Below are positions 46,052-54,686 of a stretch of DNA of 64,000 bases, in pieces. Source of the stretch: Candidatus Peribacteraceae bacterium (GTDB lineage: Bacteria; Patescibacteriota; Gracilibacteria; Peribacterales; Peribacteraceae). Where the stretch lies: the NCBI GenBank assembly GCA_028703445.1, contig JAQVMW010000001.1, forward strand, positions 1-64,000, given 5' to 3'. Both the position numbers and the translations under genes were made by a program. Below the pieces are notes generated by a model. That model did no database searches. It saw nothing but the letters and a program-made list of their open reading frames with translations, and was not told the DNA's origin. Position 1 is the first letter of the stretch. Each line of letters starts with the position of its first letter.

Positions 46052-47155
46052 TCATAACGGTACAACAGGCAAACTGTGGCCATACCGCGTTCGAAATTGT
46101 GCATAGTCTGCATCATCAACGTCCCCGTCATCTTCATAATCAAACACAGGCACTCTTTCCGGGTTGTTTGGATCAAGCGCCATTGCCATTCTCAAGGCAT
46201 TGAGATCCATTCCGTCCGTGTCACGATCGCCATCCGCATCCCCGAAGTAACGGTGGAAACTGATGTCACTGCTTGAAGAGAGCTCTCCGAAGGATGTCCT
46301 CAGCTTGGTCCCATCTACTGTGAAAGAGTATTGCCCATCGTTGAGAGCGTAATCCTGTGCCACGAAGAGCGGATACGTTGAAGCACCACTTCCAAACTTG
46401 ACTGTGATCACCGTCTTGCCACCAACAACCTGGGCAGTCGGCAATACATCAACAACCGTCCCCATCAGCATCAAGCCGAAGGCTGAATAGTCGATTGGCT
46501 CTTGCAGTGTATCGTTGAAGGTTAACACAATCCGCGTGACCATGGAGTGCTGCCGACCGCTCTGGGTGCCGTCTGCCAACATGGCATCGTCGCTTTCACC
46601 TGCGTAACCCGCATCAGCAACGATGCTTTCGGGACCAAAAGCTCCACGAGAACTCAGAGATGACCCCTCAGAACTGCTGCTACTTGCAGCGTACTGATCA
46701 CCCGCTTCCCCCATGTACAGAGCAATGATTGTCGGCCTGCTCCCCTCCTCGTAAATGGCATATCCGCTGTAGTTCTGATTTTCCTCCAACGGATCCACGG
46801 GGATCTGCGCAATGTACTCCGGCACGAGAATATCGAGGTTCATACAACCTGGATCATCCGTGATGCCACTCTTGCAGATCGGTTTTGCCGTTTCCGCACT
46901 TCCGGGCAAATCTTCGCTTACGGACTGCCATTCGTCGATCAGACGTTGGTACAGGGCATTATTCATCTGCCGTTCATTATTCTTGCGCATGGCATCCTGT
47001 GCATCTTTCAACTGCTTTGTGGGATTCACTGCGACAACAACAATGGAAGAGAGAACCCCTATGATACCGGTCACGATCAACACTTCTATCATGGTAAAAC
47101 CTTTCCTCCGCGGGGAATGTCGCCGAGAACCTGTGAGTGGGAACCGGAGTTTCAT
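46052..47155 (-). CDS. Type IV pilin-like protein with a dockerin-like C-terminus
   Basis: The prepilin peptidase site is RRKGFTMIEVLIVTGIIGVL, the class III N-methylation motif with Glu5, followed by the pilin helix. A middle domain contains a Ser-rich linker (SSSSSEGSSLSSR) and a beta-rich part. The C-terminus has paired calcium loops, DADGDRDTDGMDLNALRMAM and YEDDGDVDDADYAQFRTRYG, as in dockerin/EF-hand repeats. 367 aa. The start overlaps the upstream stop (ATGA), so it is translationally coupled to the membrane protein before it. Confidence 0.75.
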   Translation of the reverse strand: MKLRFPLTGSRRHSPRRKGFTMIEVLIVTGIIGVLSSIVVVAVNPTKQLKDAQDAMRKNNERQMNNALYQRLIDEWQSVSEDLPGSAETAKPICKSGITDDPGCMNLDILVPEYIAQIPVDPLEENQNYSGYAIYEEGSRPTIIALYMGEAGDQYAASSSSSEGSSLSSRGAFGPESIVADAGYAGESDDAMLADGTQSGRQHSMVTRIVLTFNDTLQEPIDYSAFGLMLMGTVVDVLPTAQVVGGKTVITVKFGSGASTYPLFVAQDYALNDGQYSFTVDGTKLRTSFGELSSSSDISFHRYFGDADGDRDTDGMDLNALRMAMALDPNNPERVPVFDYEDDGDVDDADYAQFRTRYGHSLPVVPL

Positions 47156-47757
47156 AGGTACAGGAGTATCCAGAGAAGAAGCGTTGCAACGGACACTATT
47201 TGCGCTCTACGAGAAGGCGACGCAGGAAGTGTCCACCACGCCAGAGCTGCGGACAAAAAGAGCAGGATCAGGAGAACGGCGGAGAGGAGCGATCTCCCCG
47301 TAGGGAAGATGAATTTCAGCATGAGAAAGATGTACGCTACCGCCGTACCCAGGATGAAAGGGAACCAGTACTCCCGCGCACCCTTCCAGCGTAGCTCCAT
47401 AAGGATGCCCACGGCTGCCGTGAGTACGAACAGAGCGGCAATGTAGAGCCACTCATACGGTCCGCTGAATGGCCCCACGTGAGCGACAGAATTCAGTGCC
47501 ACGATGAGGAGCGTCACACAGCACAGGAAAATGCTCACAATCACCCGCAGCGAAGGAATGTGCGGGTGCGTCAGCTCAATTTCCTTGAGGGATATTGGTT
47601 CAAGAATGGAGAGGTGCACTGCTTGAGACCACACGAGTATGGCCACACCCGTGAGGAGAACGAATGTACTCAAAAGGAATACCTGCGTGGGGAGAGACGT
47701 TGTCACCTGTGTCCATGCGGCGATGAACCATTCCATGAGGAAAAGGAGAATTCTCAC
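47152..47757 (-). CDS. Integral membrane protein (201 aa, about six helices)
   Basis: Hydrophobic helices near 8-28, 28-50, 72-92, 103-122, 132-150 and 158-200; no motif recognised. GTG start; an in-frame ATG at 47736 is an alternative. The stop overlaps the pilin start, so the two are a coupled pair; a pilus-assembly or surface-anchoring role is inference from context only. Confidence 0.6.
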   Translation of the reverse strand: MRILLFLMEWFIAAWTQVTTSLPTQVFLLSTFVLLTGVAILVWSQAVHLSILEPISLKEIELTHPHIPSLRVIVSIFLCCVTLLIVALNSVAHVGPFSGPYEWLYIAALFVLTAAVGILMELRWKGAREYWFPFILGTAVAYIFLMLKFIFPTGRSLLSAVLLILLFLSAALAWWTLPASPSRRAQIVSVATLLLWILLYL

Positions 47758-47853
47758 ACTTACCCTATTCCTTTAGAGCTCTGCTTCCAAGCCCTTCTTT
47801 TCTTGCTACGACGGCACAGCGTTATCTCGCAACTGCCCCTCCAGCATCAAGCT

Positions 47854-47916
47854 TCACTTGCGCGCCTTCCAGTTTGCCCCGCACCGAGGGCACTCACATT
47901 TGAAAGAGATGCGCAC
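47854..47916 (-). CDS. Possible 20-residue Cys-rich mini-protein
   Basis: GTG start, MRISFKCECPRCGANWKARK. It has a CxCxxC pattern like half a zinc ribbon and starts 23 nt after the DUF5661 stop on the same strand. No promoter of its own. May be a gene remnant or chance. Confidence 0.25.
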   Translation of the reverse strand: MRISFKCECPRCGANWKARK

Positions 47917-47939
47917 CACACCGCAAAGAACAAATCCAC

Positions 47940-48224
47940 TCACTGCCCTCTGGTGCGGTGGTACGCATCGGCCTCCTCCTCCATTTCGGAGAGTCGCGTG
48001 TAGTAGTCGGGAAACTCTCGCAGGTGAGCCAGCGCGATCTTGCCCGTCAGCACCGGATCATCGTCCGTCACATTGGTCTGCGGATCCACTTTGCCGTGCT
48101 CCAGTTCCACGTCCATGCCCATGCGGAATTGCTCGACGTCGAACGTCTCTTTGCCCCAATGAAGACCGATCTTCTCGCCGATGCTCTGCGCCTGTTCAGC
48201 GGTGAAAACTTTCTTGGGGGACAT
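47940..48224 (-). CDS. DUF5661 family protein
   Basis: 94 residues: KVFTAEQAQSIGEKIGLHWG, FDVEQFRMGMDVELEHGK, and the C-terminal IALAHLREFPDYYTRLSEME, which together mark DUF5661, a small family frequent in CPR and phage-like contigs. A soluble helical protein of unknown function. TATACT lies 26 nt upstream. Confidence 0.75.
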   Translation of the reverse strand: MSPKKVFTAEQAQSIGEKIGLHWGKETFDVEQFRMGMDVELEHGKVDPQTNVTDDDPVLTGKIALAHLREFPDYYTRLSEMEEEADAYHRTRGQ

Positions 48225-48327
48225 ACGGGTGTGGGGGAATGAGGAACTTCAGTATAGGGAAGAACGGGATACCAATCACGTCGTCTCAAGTGGCAAAGGG
48301 AATGAAAATCCTTCAAGATAGTCGCAT

Positions 48328-49503
48328 ATGGAATGCACGCCACCCGATCCACGTTACGTCAAGCGCACCGTTTGGACCTTCGCTTCCGCATCCTTCCTCC
48401 ACGACATGGGCGCGGACATGATCTTCTCGATCTGGCCGATGTTCCTCACAACCGTTCTTGGGGCGAACATGGCGGTAGTAGGGCTCATTGACGGGCTGGG
48501 CGATGCGTTCGTCAGTATCGCGCAAGCTGCCGCCGGCTATCTCTCGGACCGGACGCGCAAGCGCAAACCCTTCGTGTGGATGGGCTACTTCTTCGGCGGC
48601 ATCGCCAAGGTGGGCTACTCCCTCTCCCCCACGTGGCACTGGATCCTGCCGTTCCGCCTCCTCGATCGCTCGGGCAAGATGCGCGGCGCCCCGCGGGACG
48701 CGATCGTCTCGGATCTCTCGACTGTCCGCAACCGCGGCCGGCACTTCGGCATCATGCGCATGATGGATAACGCCGGAGCCATGGTCGGCATCCTCGCCTC
48801 CATCCTCCTCGTGCAGTTCATCCCACTGCGCACGCTCATGATGATCGCCGCGATCCCCTCCATGCTCGCCGTGCTGCTCGTGCTCGGTATTTACCACGAG
48901 CAGAAACCGGATGGAACGAAGGTGTTTAAAGGAATCCATCTGAAAGATTTTTCGCCGAACCTGCGCCTCTACACCGTTCTGAGCGCCTTCTTCATGCTCG
49001 GCTCTTTCAGCTATTCCTTCCTGCTCCTCTCGGCCAAGTCGCTCGGCTTCTCCATCGGAACGATGCCGGTGCTCTACCTGCTCTACACCGCCGTGGCCGC
49101 GGTTCTCTCGATGTTCTTCGGCCGCCTCGCGGACCGTATCGGGCGCAAAACCGTGCTGCTCTTTTCGTACGGATGCTGGATCGGCGTGGCACTTCTGTTT
49201 ATCTTCTGTAAATCCCCTGTTCTGGTGATCGCGGCTTTCGCGCTCTACGGCGTGCACATCGCTTCCTTAGAACCGGTGCAGAAAGCGCTCGCTGCGGAAT
49301 TGGCCCCGAAGGATCTCGTCGCCTCTACCCTCGGCGGTTACCAGATGGTCATCGGGCTCGTGAGTTTTCCCGCCTCCTTCATGGCGGGAATTTTGTGGGA
49401 CCGCTTCGGGCTTACCGCGCCCTACCTGCTCTCGCTTACTCTCACTGTTTTCGCGGGATTCCTGCTGCTGTTTTTGAAGGACGGGAGCGCGAAAGGGAAA
49501 TAA
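48328..49503 (+). CDS. Major facilitator superfamily transporter
   Basis: 391 residues, twelve hydrophobic helices. The loop 2-3 motif GYLSDRTRKRKPFVWMGY and its second-half partner FFGRLADRIGRKTVLLFSYG mark MFS. HDMGADMIFSIWPMFLTTVL in helix 1 and RAPRDA-type DRSGKMRGAPRDAIVSDLS are shared with a drug or solute exporter subgroup. Substrate unknown. A weak -10 (CAAGAT) lies 8 nt before ATG. Confidence 0.88.
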   Translation: MECTPPDPRYVKRTVWTFASASFLHDMGADMIFSIWPMFLTTVLGANMAVVGLIDGLGDAFVSIAQAAAGYLSDRTRKRKPFVWMGYFFGGIAKVGYSLSPTWHWILPFRLLDRSGKMRGAPRDAIVSDLSTVRNRGRHFGIMRMMDNAGAMVGILASILLVQFIPLRTLMMIAAIPSMLAVLLVLGIYHEQKPDGTKVFKGIHLKDFSPNLRLYTVLSAFFMLGSFSYSFLLLSAKSLGFSIGTMPVLYLLYTAVAAVLSMFFGRLADRIGRKTVLLFSYGCWIGVALLFIFCKSPVLVIAAFALYGVHIASLEPVQKALAAELAPKDLVASTLGGYQMVIGLVSFPASFMAGILWDRFGLTAPYLLSLTLTVFAGFLLLFLKDGSAKGK

Positions 49504-49574
49504 CTGTGCCGAACCCGTTTATAACCTTCACGCACCCATGAAACGGGAGGAATGGTATACTTTCCTCAACCACC

Positions 49575-50066
49575 ATGAACGAAGACCAAGGAAAATCCGA
49601 ATTTGTGTACCAGCAGGCAAAGCTCCGGCTCGATGCCAGCACTGAAGCTGCAGAGACATTAGAGAAGAAGGCGTTCACATTGATATCACTCATCATCCCA
49701 CTAATGAACATCCTTTTAGGATATGCGATTGTGGCCCCAAAAGTATTGGGAGAAGTCGTCTGGTTCTTCTCATGGTTATATGCGCTCACACTCGCAGGGT
49801 GCCTTGGCATACTGGCTTATTCGATTTCGCCATGGGACTGGAATGCCTCCGGAAACGATCCTGACAGCCTCCATGAATCAGAGGTATACGGTCAATCCTT
49901 GCCGAATCTGATCCTTGGGGAGGCTTTGACATACCAGAGCCGCATTAACAAGAATCAGCAAAATGTGGAGAACAAAGGAATCGCTTTACAGCGTGTCATT
50001 TATACCCTCGCATTTGGCCCGCTGGTTTCGCTGGCAGTTGCGTGGGGACTCTCCCTCCTCTTTTGA
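49575..50066 (+). CDS. Membrane protein with N-terminal amphipathic helix (163 aa)
   Basis: QQAKLRLDASTEAAETLEKK precedes a two-helix hairpin (about 38-60 and 66-88), then a soluble segment and a last helix (about 140-162). The pattern of a charged EKKA helix leading into a transmembrane pair resembles small membrane effectors of defence systems (Pycsar/SLATT type), but similarity is only in layout. TATACT lies 13 nt before ATG. Its 3' end overlaps a convergent small gene. Confidence 0.55.
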   Translation: MNEDQGKSEFVYQQAKLRLDASTEAAETLEKKAFTLISLIIPLMNILLGYAIVAPKVLGEVVWFFSWLYALTLAGCLGILAYSISPWDWNASGNDPDSLHESEVYGQSLPNLILGEALTYQSRINKNQQNVENKGIALQRVIYTLAFGPLVSLAVAWGLSLLF

Positions 50067-50169
50067 AAGGTGTAGGTGTCTTTGGCAGGATTGGCTGCGG
50101 AGTAGCTGGCTGCACTGGTTGACTCGGAGCAGGATTAACTGGTTCCGAACCGGAAGAGGAATTATCCAT
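49996..50169 (-). CDS. Pro-rich small protein overlapping the convergent gene (57 aa)
   Basis: MDNSSSGSEPVNPAPSQPVQ with repeated Pro-Ala/Thr-Pro units, then a basic end (FKRGGRVPTQLPAKPAGQ). Likely disordered. TATACT (50177-50182 in reverse) ends 7 nt before ATG, the leaderless pattern. The last 71 nt overlap the end of the 49575 gene. The only alternative is chance. Confidence 0.45.
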   Translation of the reverse strand: MDNSSSGSEPVNPAPSQPVQPATPQPILPKTPTPFKRGGRVPTQLPAKPAGQMRGYK

Positions 50170-50237
50170 CGTCCACAGTATACCCTTCTCCCTATTCTGT
50201 GGGTGCGTTATGGTAATAAACGGGTGTGCCGAAGCAT

Positions 50238-50265
50238 TTGACGTATTTTGAAAGTATGAGATAAT
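50238..50265 (+). promoter_or_regulatory. Promoter TTGACG-16-GATAAT
   Basis: -35 at 50238-50243, -10 at 50260-50265; ATG of the next gene 6 nt later. Divergent from the TATACT promoter at 50177-50182. Confidence 0.65.
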
Positions 50266-50271
50266 TTCAAC

Positions 50272-50535
50272 ATGGACACGAATGAACGTTCTGTCGATCC
50301 GGAAAAAGACAAAGGCTCTCCGGGCAACGACCGGCATCCCGATGACAGCGCACAACTTCTGGCCAATGAAGCACATCGACTCACGCAACTGGCTTATGGA
50401 TATTCGGTCCTCGAACAAGGGGGACGATTACCGGCGGGCATTCGCAAAGGGACGTTCGCGGCAATTGTGGCTCTCGTGAAAGAGGCCAAGAAACAACTCG
50501 ATGCAGTATCGCCTCATGATCGCACCGGCACCTGA
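50272..50535 (+). CDS. Hypothetical small protein (87 aa)
   Basis: Acidic N-terminus, then one helical domain (SAQLLANEAHRLTQLAYGYS, GTFAAIVALVKEAKKQLDAV). No family recognised. Well-supported promoter. Convergent with the DUF475 gene. Confidence 0.55.
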   Translation: MDTNERSVDPEKDKGSPGNDRHPDDSAQLLANEAHRLTQLAYGYSVLEQGGRLPAGIRKGTFAAIVALVKEAKKQLDAVSPHDRTGT

Positions 50536-50540
50536 AACCG

Positions 50541-51473
50541 TCACAGTTCTTTCGTCAGCGTCTTCAGCGCGTTCTTTGATTTGAGAAAGAAGTACCCCAC
50601 CACGCCGAACGTCGTCACCGGCGACACGAAGCTCGGAATGTGGACGCCGAACGCATCGAGCAGCATGATGAGACCGAGGAAGAAAATCGAGTACATCGCA
50701 CCGTTCTTGAGATACAGAAACTTCTTGATGCGATCGATGTTGCCGACGGTGATCTGGCGCACGACGATGGCGCCCAGCCCGTTGCCGAGGAGAATGAGCG
50801 GGACGGAGAGCGTGAAGGCAAAGGCTCCGAGCACACCGTCGATGGAGAAGGTCATGTCGATCACCTCGAGATAGCAAATCTTGCTGATGTCGGAAAGATG
50901 CCCTTTCGACATGAGCGACTTCTCGACCTTCTCCGCGTTCTCTTTGAAACCGTGCGTGATGAAGAACGCAGTGGACCCGACCACCGCCCCGAAGGCCATC
51001 ATGGCTTCCCGCTCCAGTGCAAACCACACGATGAAACACAGAAGGATGGAAACGACCGCATAGAACCACACGCCCTGCGCGTGGAAGAACTTTTCCCCGA
51101 TGAGCCCGTAATTCTTGGGCTCCATGAAGAGCCAATAGAAGAAGAGGAAAAGCAGGAACGTCCCGCCTCCGGTCAGGAGCACAGGAGCTGATTTCTCAAC
51201 GGCCAAGAGAACATCCGGATCATTGCTGAAAGCCGCCGTCAGTGCCGCCATGGGTCCGATGCCCGGAGTTGCGAACCAAATAATCAGCCAGGGCAGCAAA
51301 CCACGAACCAGAAAAACGCCGAAGAGGAGACCCCACAATAGAAACCACTTGCGTGCTTTGGGCTGCATCGTACCGAGGACCTCCGCATTGATGATCGCAT
51401 TGTCGACACTGCTCACGACTTCAAAAAAACAGAGACCGGCAACGACGACCGCAAACGAGATATAGGCAGACAT
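50541..51473 (-). CDS. DUF475 / TerC-like integral membrane protein
   Basis: 310 residues, about eight helices. FFEVVSSVDNAIINAEVLGT in helix 1 and YLEVIDMTFSIDGVLGAFAF carry the paired acidic/Asn motifs (E...DN and D..FS.D) shared by the TerC/YkoY/DUF475 group, proposed to export Mn2+ or load metal during protein export. TAGAGT ends 9 nt before ATG. A metal-transport operon lies next to it. Confidence 0.88.
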   Translation of the reverse strand: MSAYISFAVVVAGLCFFEVVSSVDNAIINAEVLGTMQPKARKWFLLWGLLFGVFLVRGLLPWLIIWFATPGIGPMAALTAAFSNDPDVLLAVEKSAPVLLTGGGTFLLFLFFYWLFMEPKNYGLIGEKFFHAQGVWFYAVVSILLCFIVWFALEREAMMAFGAVVGSTAFFITHGFKENAEKVEKSLMSKGHLSDISKICYLEVIDMTFSIDGVLGAFAFTLSVPLILLGNGLGAIVVRQITVGNIDRIKKFLYLKNGAMYSIFFLGLIMLLDAFGVHIPSFVSPVTTFGVVGYFFLKSKNALKTLTKEL

Positions 51474-51507
51474 GACGGCGACACTCTAGCGAATAGTGCG
51501 GCGGCTT

Positions 51508-51663
51508 CCTACCTCACCCCCTCTCCCCCTCTCCAAACCTTCCACGATTCCCTCATGGAGAGGGGGCATACTCTTTCATTCTAAAAAGCCTTATAAACAG
51601 AAAGGGTACGCCCCCTCTCCCGTTGGCGTCGGTGCGGAGGGGAGAGGGGGTAGGGAGGTGAGG
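51508..51663. repeat. CCCCTCTCC REPIN-like paired palindrome
   Basis: Outer arms 51508-51534 (CCTCACCCCCTCTCCCCCTC) and 51636-51663 (GGGAGAGGGGGTAGGGAGGT) are inverted; an inner GGAGAGGGGG / CCCCCTCTCC pair lies between. It occupies the 330-bp spacer before the NRAMP-like gene; nothing else is seen there. Confidence 0.75.
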
Positions 51664-51801
51664 CAGGGACAGGAAGTAAGGCCTTTCGGTTTGAGCTTCC
51701 CCACGAAAGAGCATAGGCTGCTTCCACATTTTCAAGGACGTCCGGATTCGATCATACCCACGTCCTCATGCCGCATCGATGATCTTCTTCACAACGCGGC
51801 C

Positions 51802-53073
51802 ATGAACCTCTTCTCGAAGCTCTTCTACAAGTATCGGCGCATGAGCAAGGTAATCCGCCTCTACCTCCTGATCTCCGGACCGGGGATCATCGTCATGCTC
51901 GCGGATAACGACGCCGGCGGCATCACCACCTACACCGCCACGGGCGCCCGCTTCGGCTACGGACTGATCTGGTTCCTGGTCCTGCTCGGACCCGCGGCCT
52001 ACTTCGTGCAGGAGATGACCGTCCGGCTGGGCGCGGTGACGAAACGGGGCCATGCGGAGGCCATCTTCGACGCCTTTGGATCCTTCTGGGGATGGTTTTC
52101 GCTCTTGGACCTCGTCCTCGTGGACTGGCTCACCCTCATCACGGAATTCATCGGCATGACTGCGGCGTTGGCGATCTTCGGTATCCCGGCGTGGCTCACT
52201 GTCCTGCTGGTCTGTCTCATCATGTCGTTCATGGTGCTGCGAGGGCGTTACTGGACATGGGAAAAGCTCGCTTTCTTCTTTTGCGCGCTCAACGTCATCT
52301 ACATTCCTGCGGCATTCCTCGTCCATCCCTCCGTCTCCGATGTCCTCAGGAACGGAATAATCCCGCATTTCCCCGGCGGGTTCAGTTCAGAGATGTTCTT
52401 CTTCCTCATGGCGAACATCGGTACGACAATCGCCCCGTGGATGGTCTTCTTTCAGCAGAGCGCCGTCGTGGACAAGGGTCTGCAGGAGAAGGATATCCCC
52501 TGGGGAAAATTCGACACGCTCATGGGATCCTTGTTCACCGTGCTCGTGGCGATCTTCTGCGTGGTCGTGACCGGTACGCTCCTCACCGGCGTGAATATCC
52601 AGAGCGCCGCGGAGGCCGCCATTCTCCTCATGGGAATCAACCCCTCCCTCGGCACACTGCTCGCAATCGGGCTCTTTAATGCCGGATTCCTCGGAGCCAT
52701 CTGCATCTCGCTCGCCAGTTCGTGGGCGTTCGGCGAGGTCTTCGGATGGGCGCACTCGCTCAATCACAAGGTACGTGAGGCACCATGGTTCTACGCTTGC
52801 TACTTCATCACTCTGCTCACCGCGGGAGGTGTTGTTCTCATCCCCGGCGCCCCTCTCGTCCTCATCACACTCTTCGTCCAGGTCATCGCCGTCACTCTCC
52901 TTCCGGCCGCTTTGGTCTTCCTCCTGCTCCTCCTCAATGACCGGTCCATCATGGGGGAATATCGCAATACCCTCTTCCAGAACATCATGAGCGGCACCAT
53001 CATCGTGGCGATCATCATCCTCTCCACCCTCTACGGTGTGAGCGCACTCTTCCCCTCGCTATTCCCTGCTTAG
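51802..53073 (+). CDS. NRAMP-related transporter, probable Mg2+ (NRMT) type
   Basis: 423 residues, eleven helices of the SLC11 fold. In helix 1 the canonical DPGN site reads DNDAGGITTYTATGA, and in helix 6 the metal-site Met region reads NIGTTIAPWMVFFQQ instead of MPHN. These changes characterise the NRMT branch shown to carry Mg2+ rather than transition metals (established knowledge; not re-searched). Downstream lie a one-helix protein and an MgtE-N/CBS protein in the same operon, which supports Mg2+. Start ATG 51802; an internal ATG at 51838 is possible. Confidence 0.85.
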   Translation: MNLFSKLFYKYRRMSKVIRLYLLISGPGIIVMLADNDAGGITTYTATGARFGYGLIWFLVLLGPAAYFVQEMTVRLGAVTKRGHAEAIFDAFGSFWGWFSLLDLVLVDWLTLITEFIGMTAALAIFGIPAWLTVLLVCLIMSFMVLRGRYWTWEKLAFFFCALNVIYIPAAFLVHPSVSDVLRNGIIPHFPGGFSSEMFFFLMANIGTTIAPWMVFFQQSAVVDKGLQEKDIPWGKFDTLMGSLFTVLVAIFCVVVTGTLLTGVNIQSAAEAAILLMGINPSLGTLLAIGLFNAGFLGAICISLASSWAFGEVFGWAHSLNHKVREAPWFYACYFITLLTAGGVVLIPGAPLVLITLFVQVIAVTLLPAALVFLLLLLNDRSIMGEYRNTLFQNIMSGTIIVAIIILSTLYGVSALFPSLFPA

Positions 53074-53079
53074 ACCTCC

Positions 53080-53286
53080 GTGCTTTCACGCTTCCTCTCC
53101 CGATGCGGCACACAGTGGAAGGAATTCTCCGAAAAACACTTCGGGAAGATTCTGGAAATCAATCGACGCTATAGAAAGCCGCGTATTCAGACAAGCCGCT
53201 GGGTTTGGGCAACACTACTCTTCCTCCGGCTTTACCTGCTCTTCCTTGTGGGAATACTGTTCTTCAAGTTCTTCACGCTCCTCTGA
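53080..53286 (+). CDS. One-helix membrane protein between NRMT and MgtE-N genes (68 aa)
   Basis: GTG start 6 nt after the NRMT stop. A basic amphipathic N-terminal half (KHFGKILEINRRYRKPRIQT) followed by one membrane helix (LLFLRLYLLFLVGILFFKFF). It ends directly at the ATG of the next gene. No family recognised; may be a small transporter subunit. Confidence 0.6.
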   Translation: MLSRFLSRCGTQWKEFSEKHFGKILEINRRYRKPRIQTSRWVWATLLFLRLYLLFLVGILFFKFFTLL

Positions 53287-54573
53287 ATGCCGCTCACGTC
53301 TGAAACACCGGGACGCGTCCTCTACCTCACGGATATGCTGGGGACGCGGGTGACCCTGCACGGCAAAAAAATCGGTCGGCTCGCGGACCTCGTCATCGTC
53401 GAAAACCACCACTTGCCCAAGGTGACGACCCTCTATGTGCGGCGGCCATACGGGGATCCTTCGCTGCTGATCCCATGGGCGAAGGTGAAGCTCTTGGATG
53501 AACGGGAGGTGGTCGTCACCCTCGAAGACGTGCAATCCTTCGAAGGCGAACCATCTGCAGAAAACGACATCCTGCTCCGCGACCACATTTTGGATAAGAA
53601 GGTGATCGATACGGAAGACCGCGAGGTGGAAATCGTCTACGACATCAAGCTCATGCTGCGGAATAACACGCTGTATGTGACGGACGTGAATATCAGCCGC
53701 TACAGGCTACTCCGGCGTCTGGGACTGAAGTGGTTCGCAAAATTCCTCTACAGTTTCAAGAAGGAAAAACGGGACGAAAAGATCCCCTGGACACTCATCC
53801 AGCCTCTGCCCGCCGACATCGACAGCTTCCGCGGGGACGTAAAGCTCACCGTCCTGAAAGAAAAACTCTCCGAGATCCATCCGGCCGATCTGGCGGATAT
53901 TCTGGAAGAACTCGAACATCCGCAACGTGTCGCCCTCTTTCGTGAACTCGACCCTGAGCGGGCCTCCGACACGCTGGAGCAAATCGATCCGTCGGTGCAG
54001 CGCGATCTCATCCCCGCTCTCGACAAACGCCAGGTAGCCCGCCTCCTTTCCCTCATGACATCCGGTCAGGCGGCAGACATCCTCTCCGCCCTCCCGCGGG
54101 AGGAAGCCCGCATCATCCTGCCCCTCATTCAGGAACATCGTCCGGAACACGCGCGGAAAATCGAAGCCATCTTGGGCAAGCAGGAAGAACGCGTGGTGAA
54201 TTACACGACCTCCCGCATCATCCGGGTTGGCCATCACCTGACCGCGCAGGAGGCCCGTGACCGCTACTTCGAGAACGCCAAAGACAAAGAAGTGATCATG
54301 TACCTCTACGTCGTGGATGACGCTGCCCGACTCATCGGCGTGCTGGATCTGAAAGAGCTGCTCGTCACCGACCCATCCCGAGTGTTGAAGGACGCGATGA
54401 TCGACCGGATCATCACCCTCAAACAGGACAGTACCCTCAAAGATGCCCTCGAACTCTTCAATCGCTACGATTTCCGCGCCCTTCCAGTGGTCGACGGAAA
54501 CGGAGTTCTGCTCGGCGCCCTGACGCATCGCGATGTCATCAGCCTCCGGCACCGCTTCTGGGACTGGGAATAG
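53287..54573 (+). CDS. PRC-barrel-like + MgtE-N + CBS-pair protein
   Basis: 428 residues, soluble. Residues 10-165 carry two PRC-barrel-like beta segments (GRVLYLTDMLGTRVTLHGKK, VIDTEDREVEIVYDIKLML). Residues 200-300 are an MgtE N-domain superhelix (EIHPADLADILEELEHPQRV, RASDTLEQIDPSVQRDLIPA, GQAADILSALPREEARIILP). Residues 310-425 are two CBS motifs. This is the cytosolic gating part of MgtE without its channel, so it probably senses Mg2+ and controls the adjacent NRMT. Confidence 0.88.
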   Translation: MPLTSETPGRVLYLTDMLGTRVTLHGKKIGRLADLVIVENHHLPKVTTLYVRRPYGDPSLLIPWAKVKLLDEREVVVTLEDVQSFEGEPSAENDILLRDHILDKKVIDTEDREVEIVYDIKLMLRNNTLYVTDVNISRYRLLRRLGLKWFAKFLYSFKKEKRDEKIPWTLIQPLPADIDSFRGDVKLTVLKEKLSEIHPADLADILEELEHPQRVALFRELDPERASDTLEQIDPSVQRDLIPALDKRQVARLLSLMTSGQAADILSALPREEARIILPLIQEHRPEHARKIEAILGKQEERVVNYTTSRIIRVGHHLTAQEARDRYFENAKDKEVIMYLYVVDDAARLIGVLDLKELLVTDPSRVLKDAMIDRIITLKQDSTLKDALELFNRYDFRALPVVDGNGVLLGALTHRDVISLRHRFWDWE

Positions 54574-54686
54574 GCGCGAAAGGGCCACTTCCCTCCCACT
54601 GTTCCGACATATCCGCGGAATAAGCGCAATTGGCAGCAAATGGGAAATTACGTACGGTGAACAGCAATCATTCCCCTCTTCTCTCC

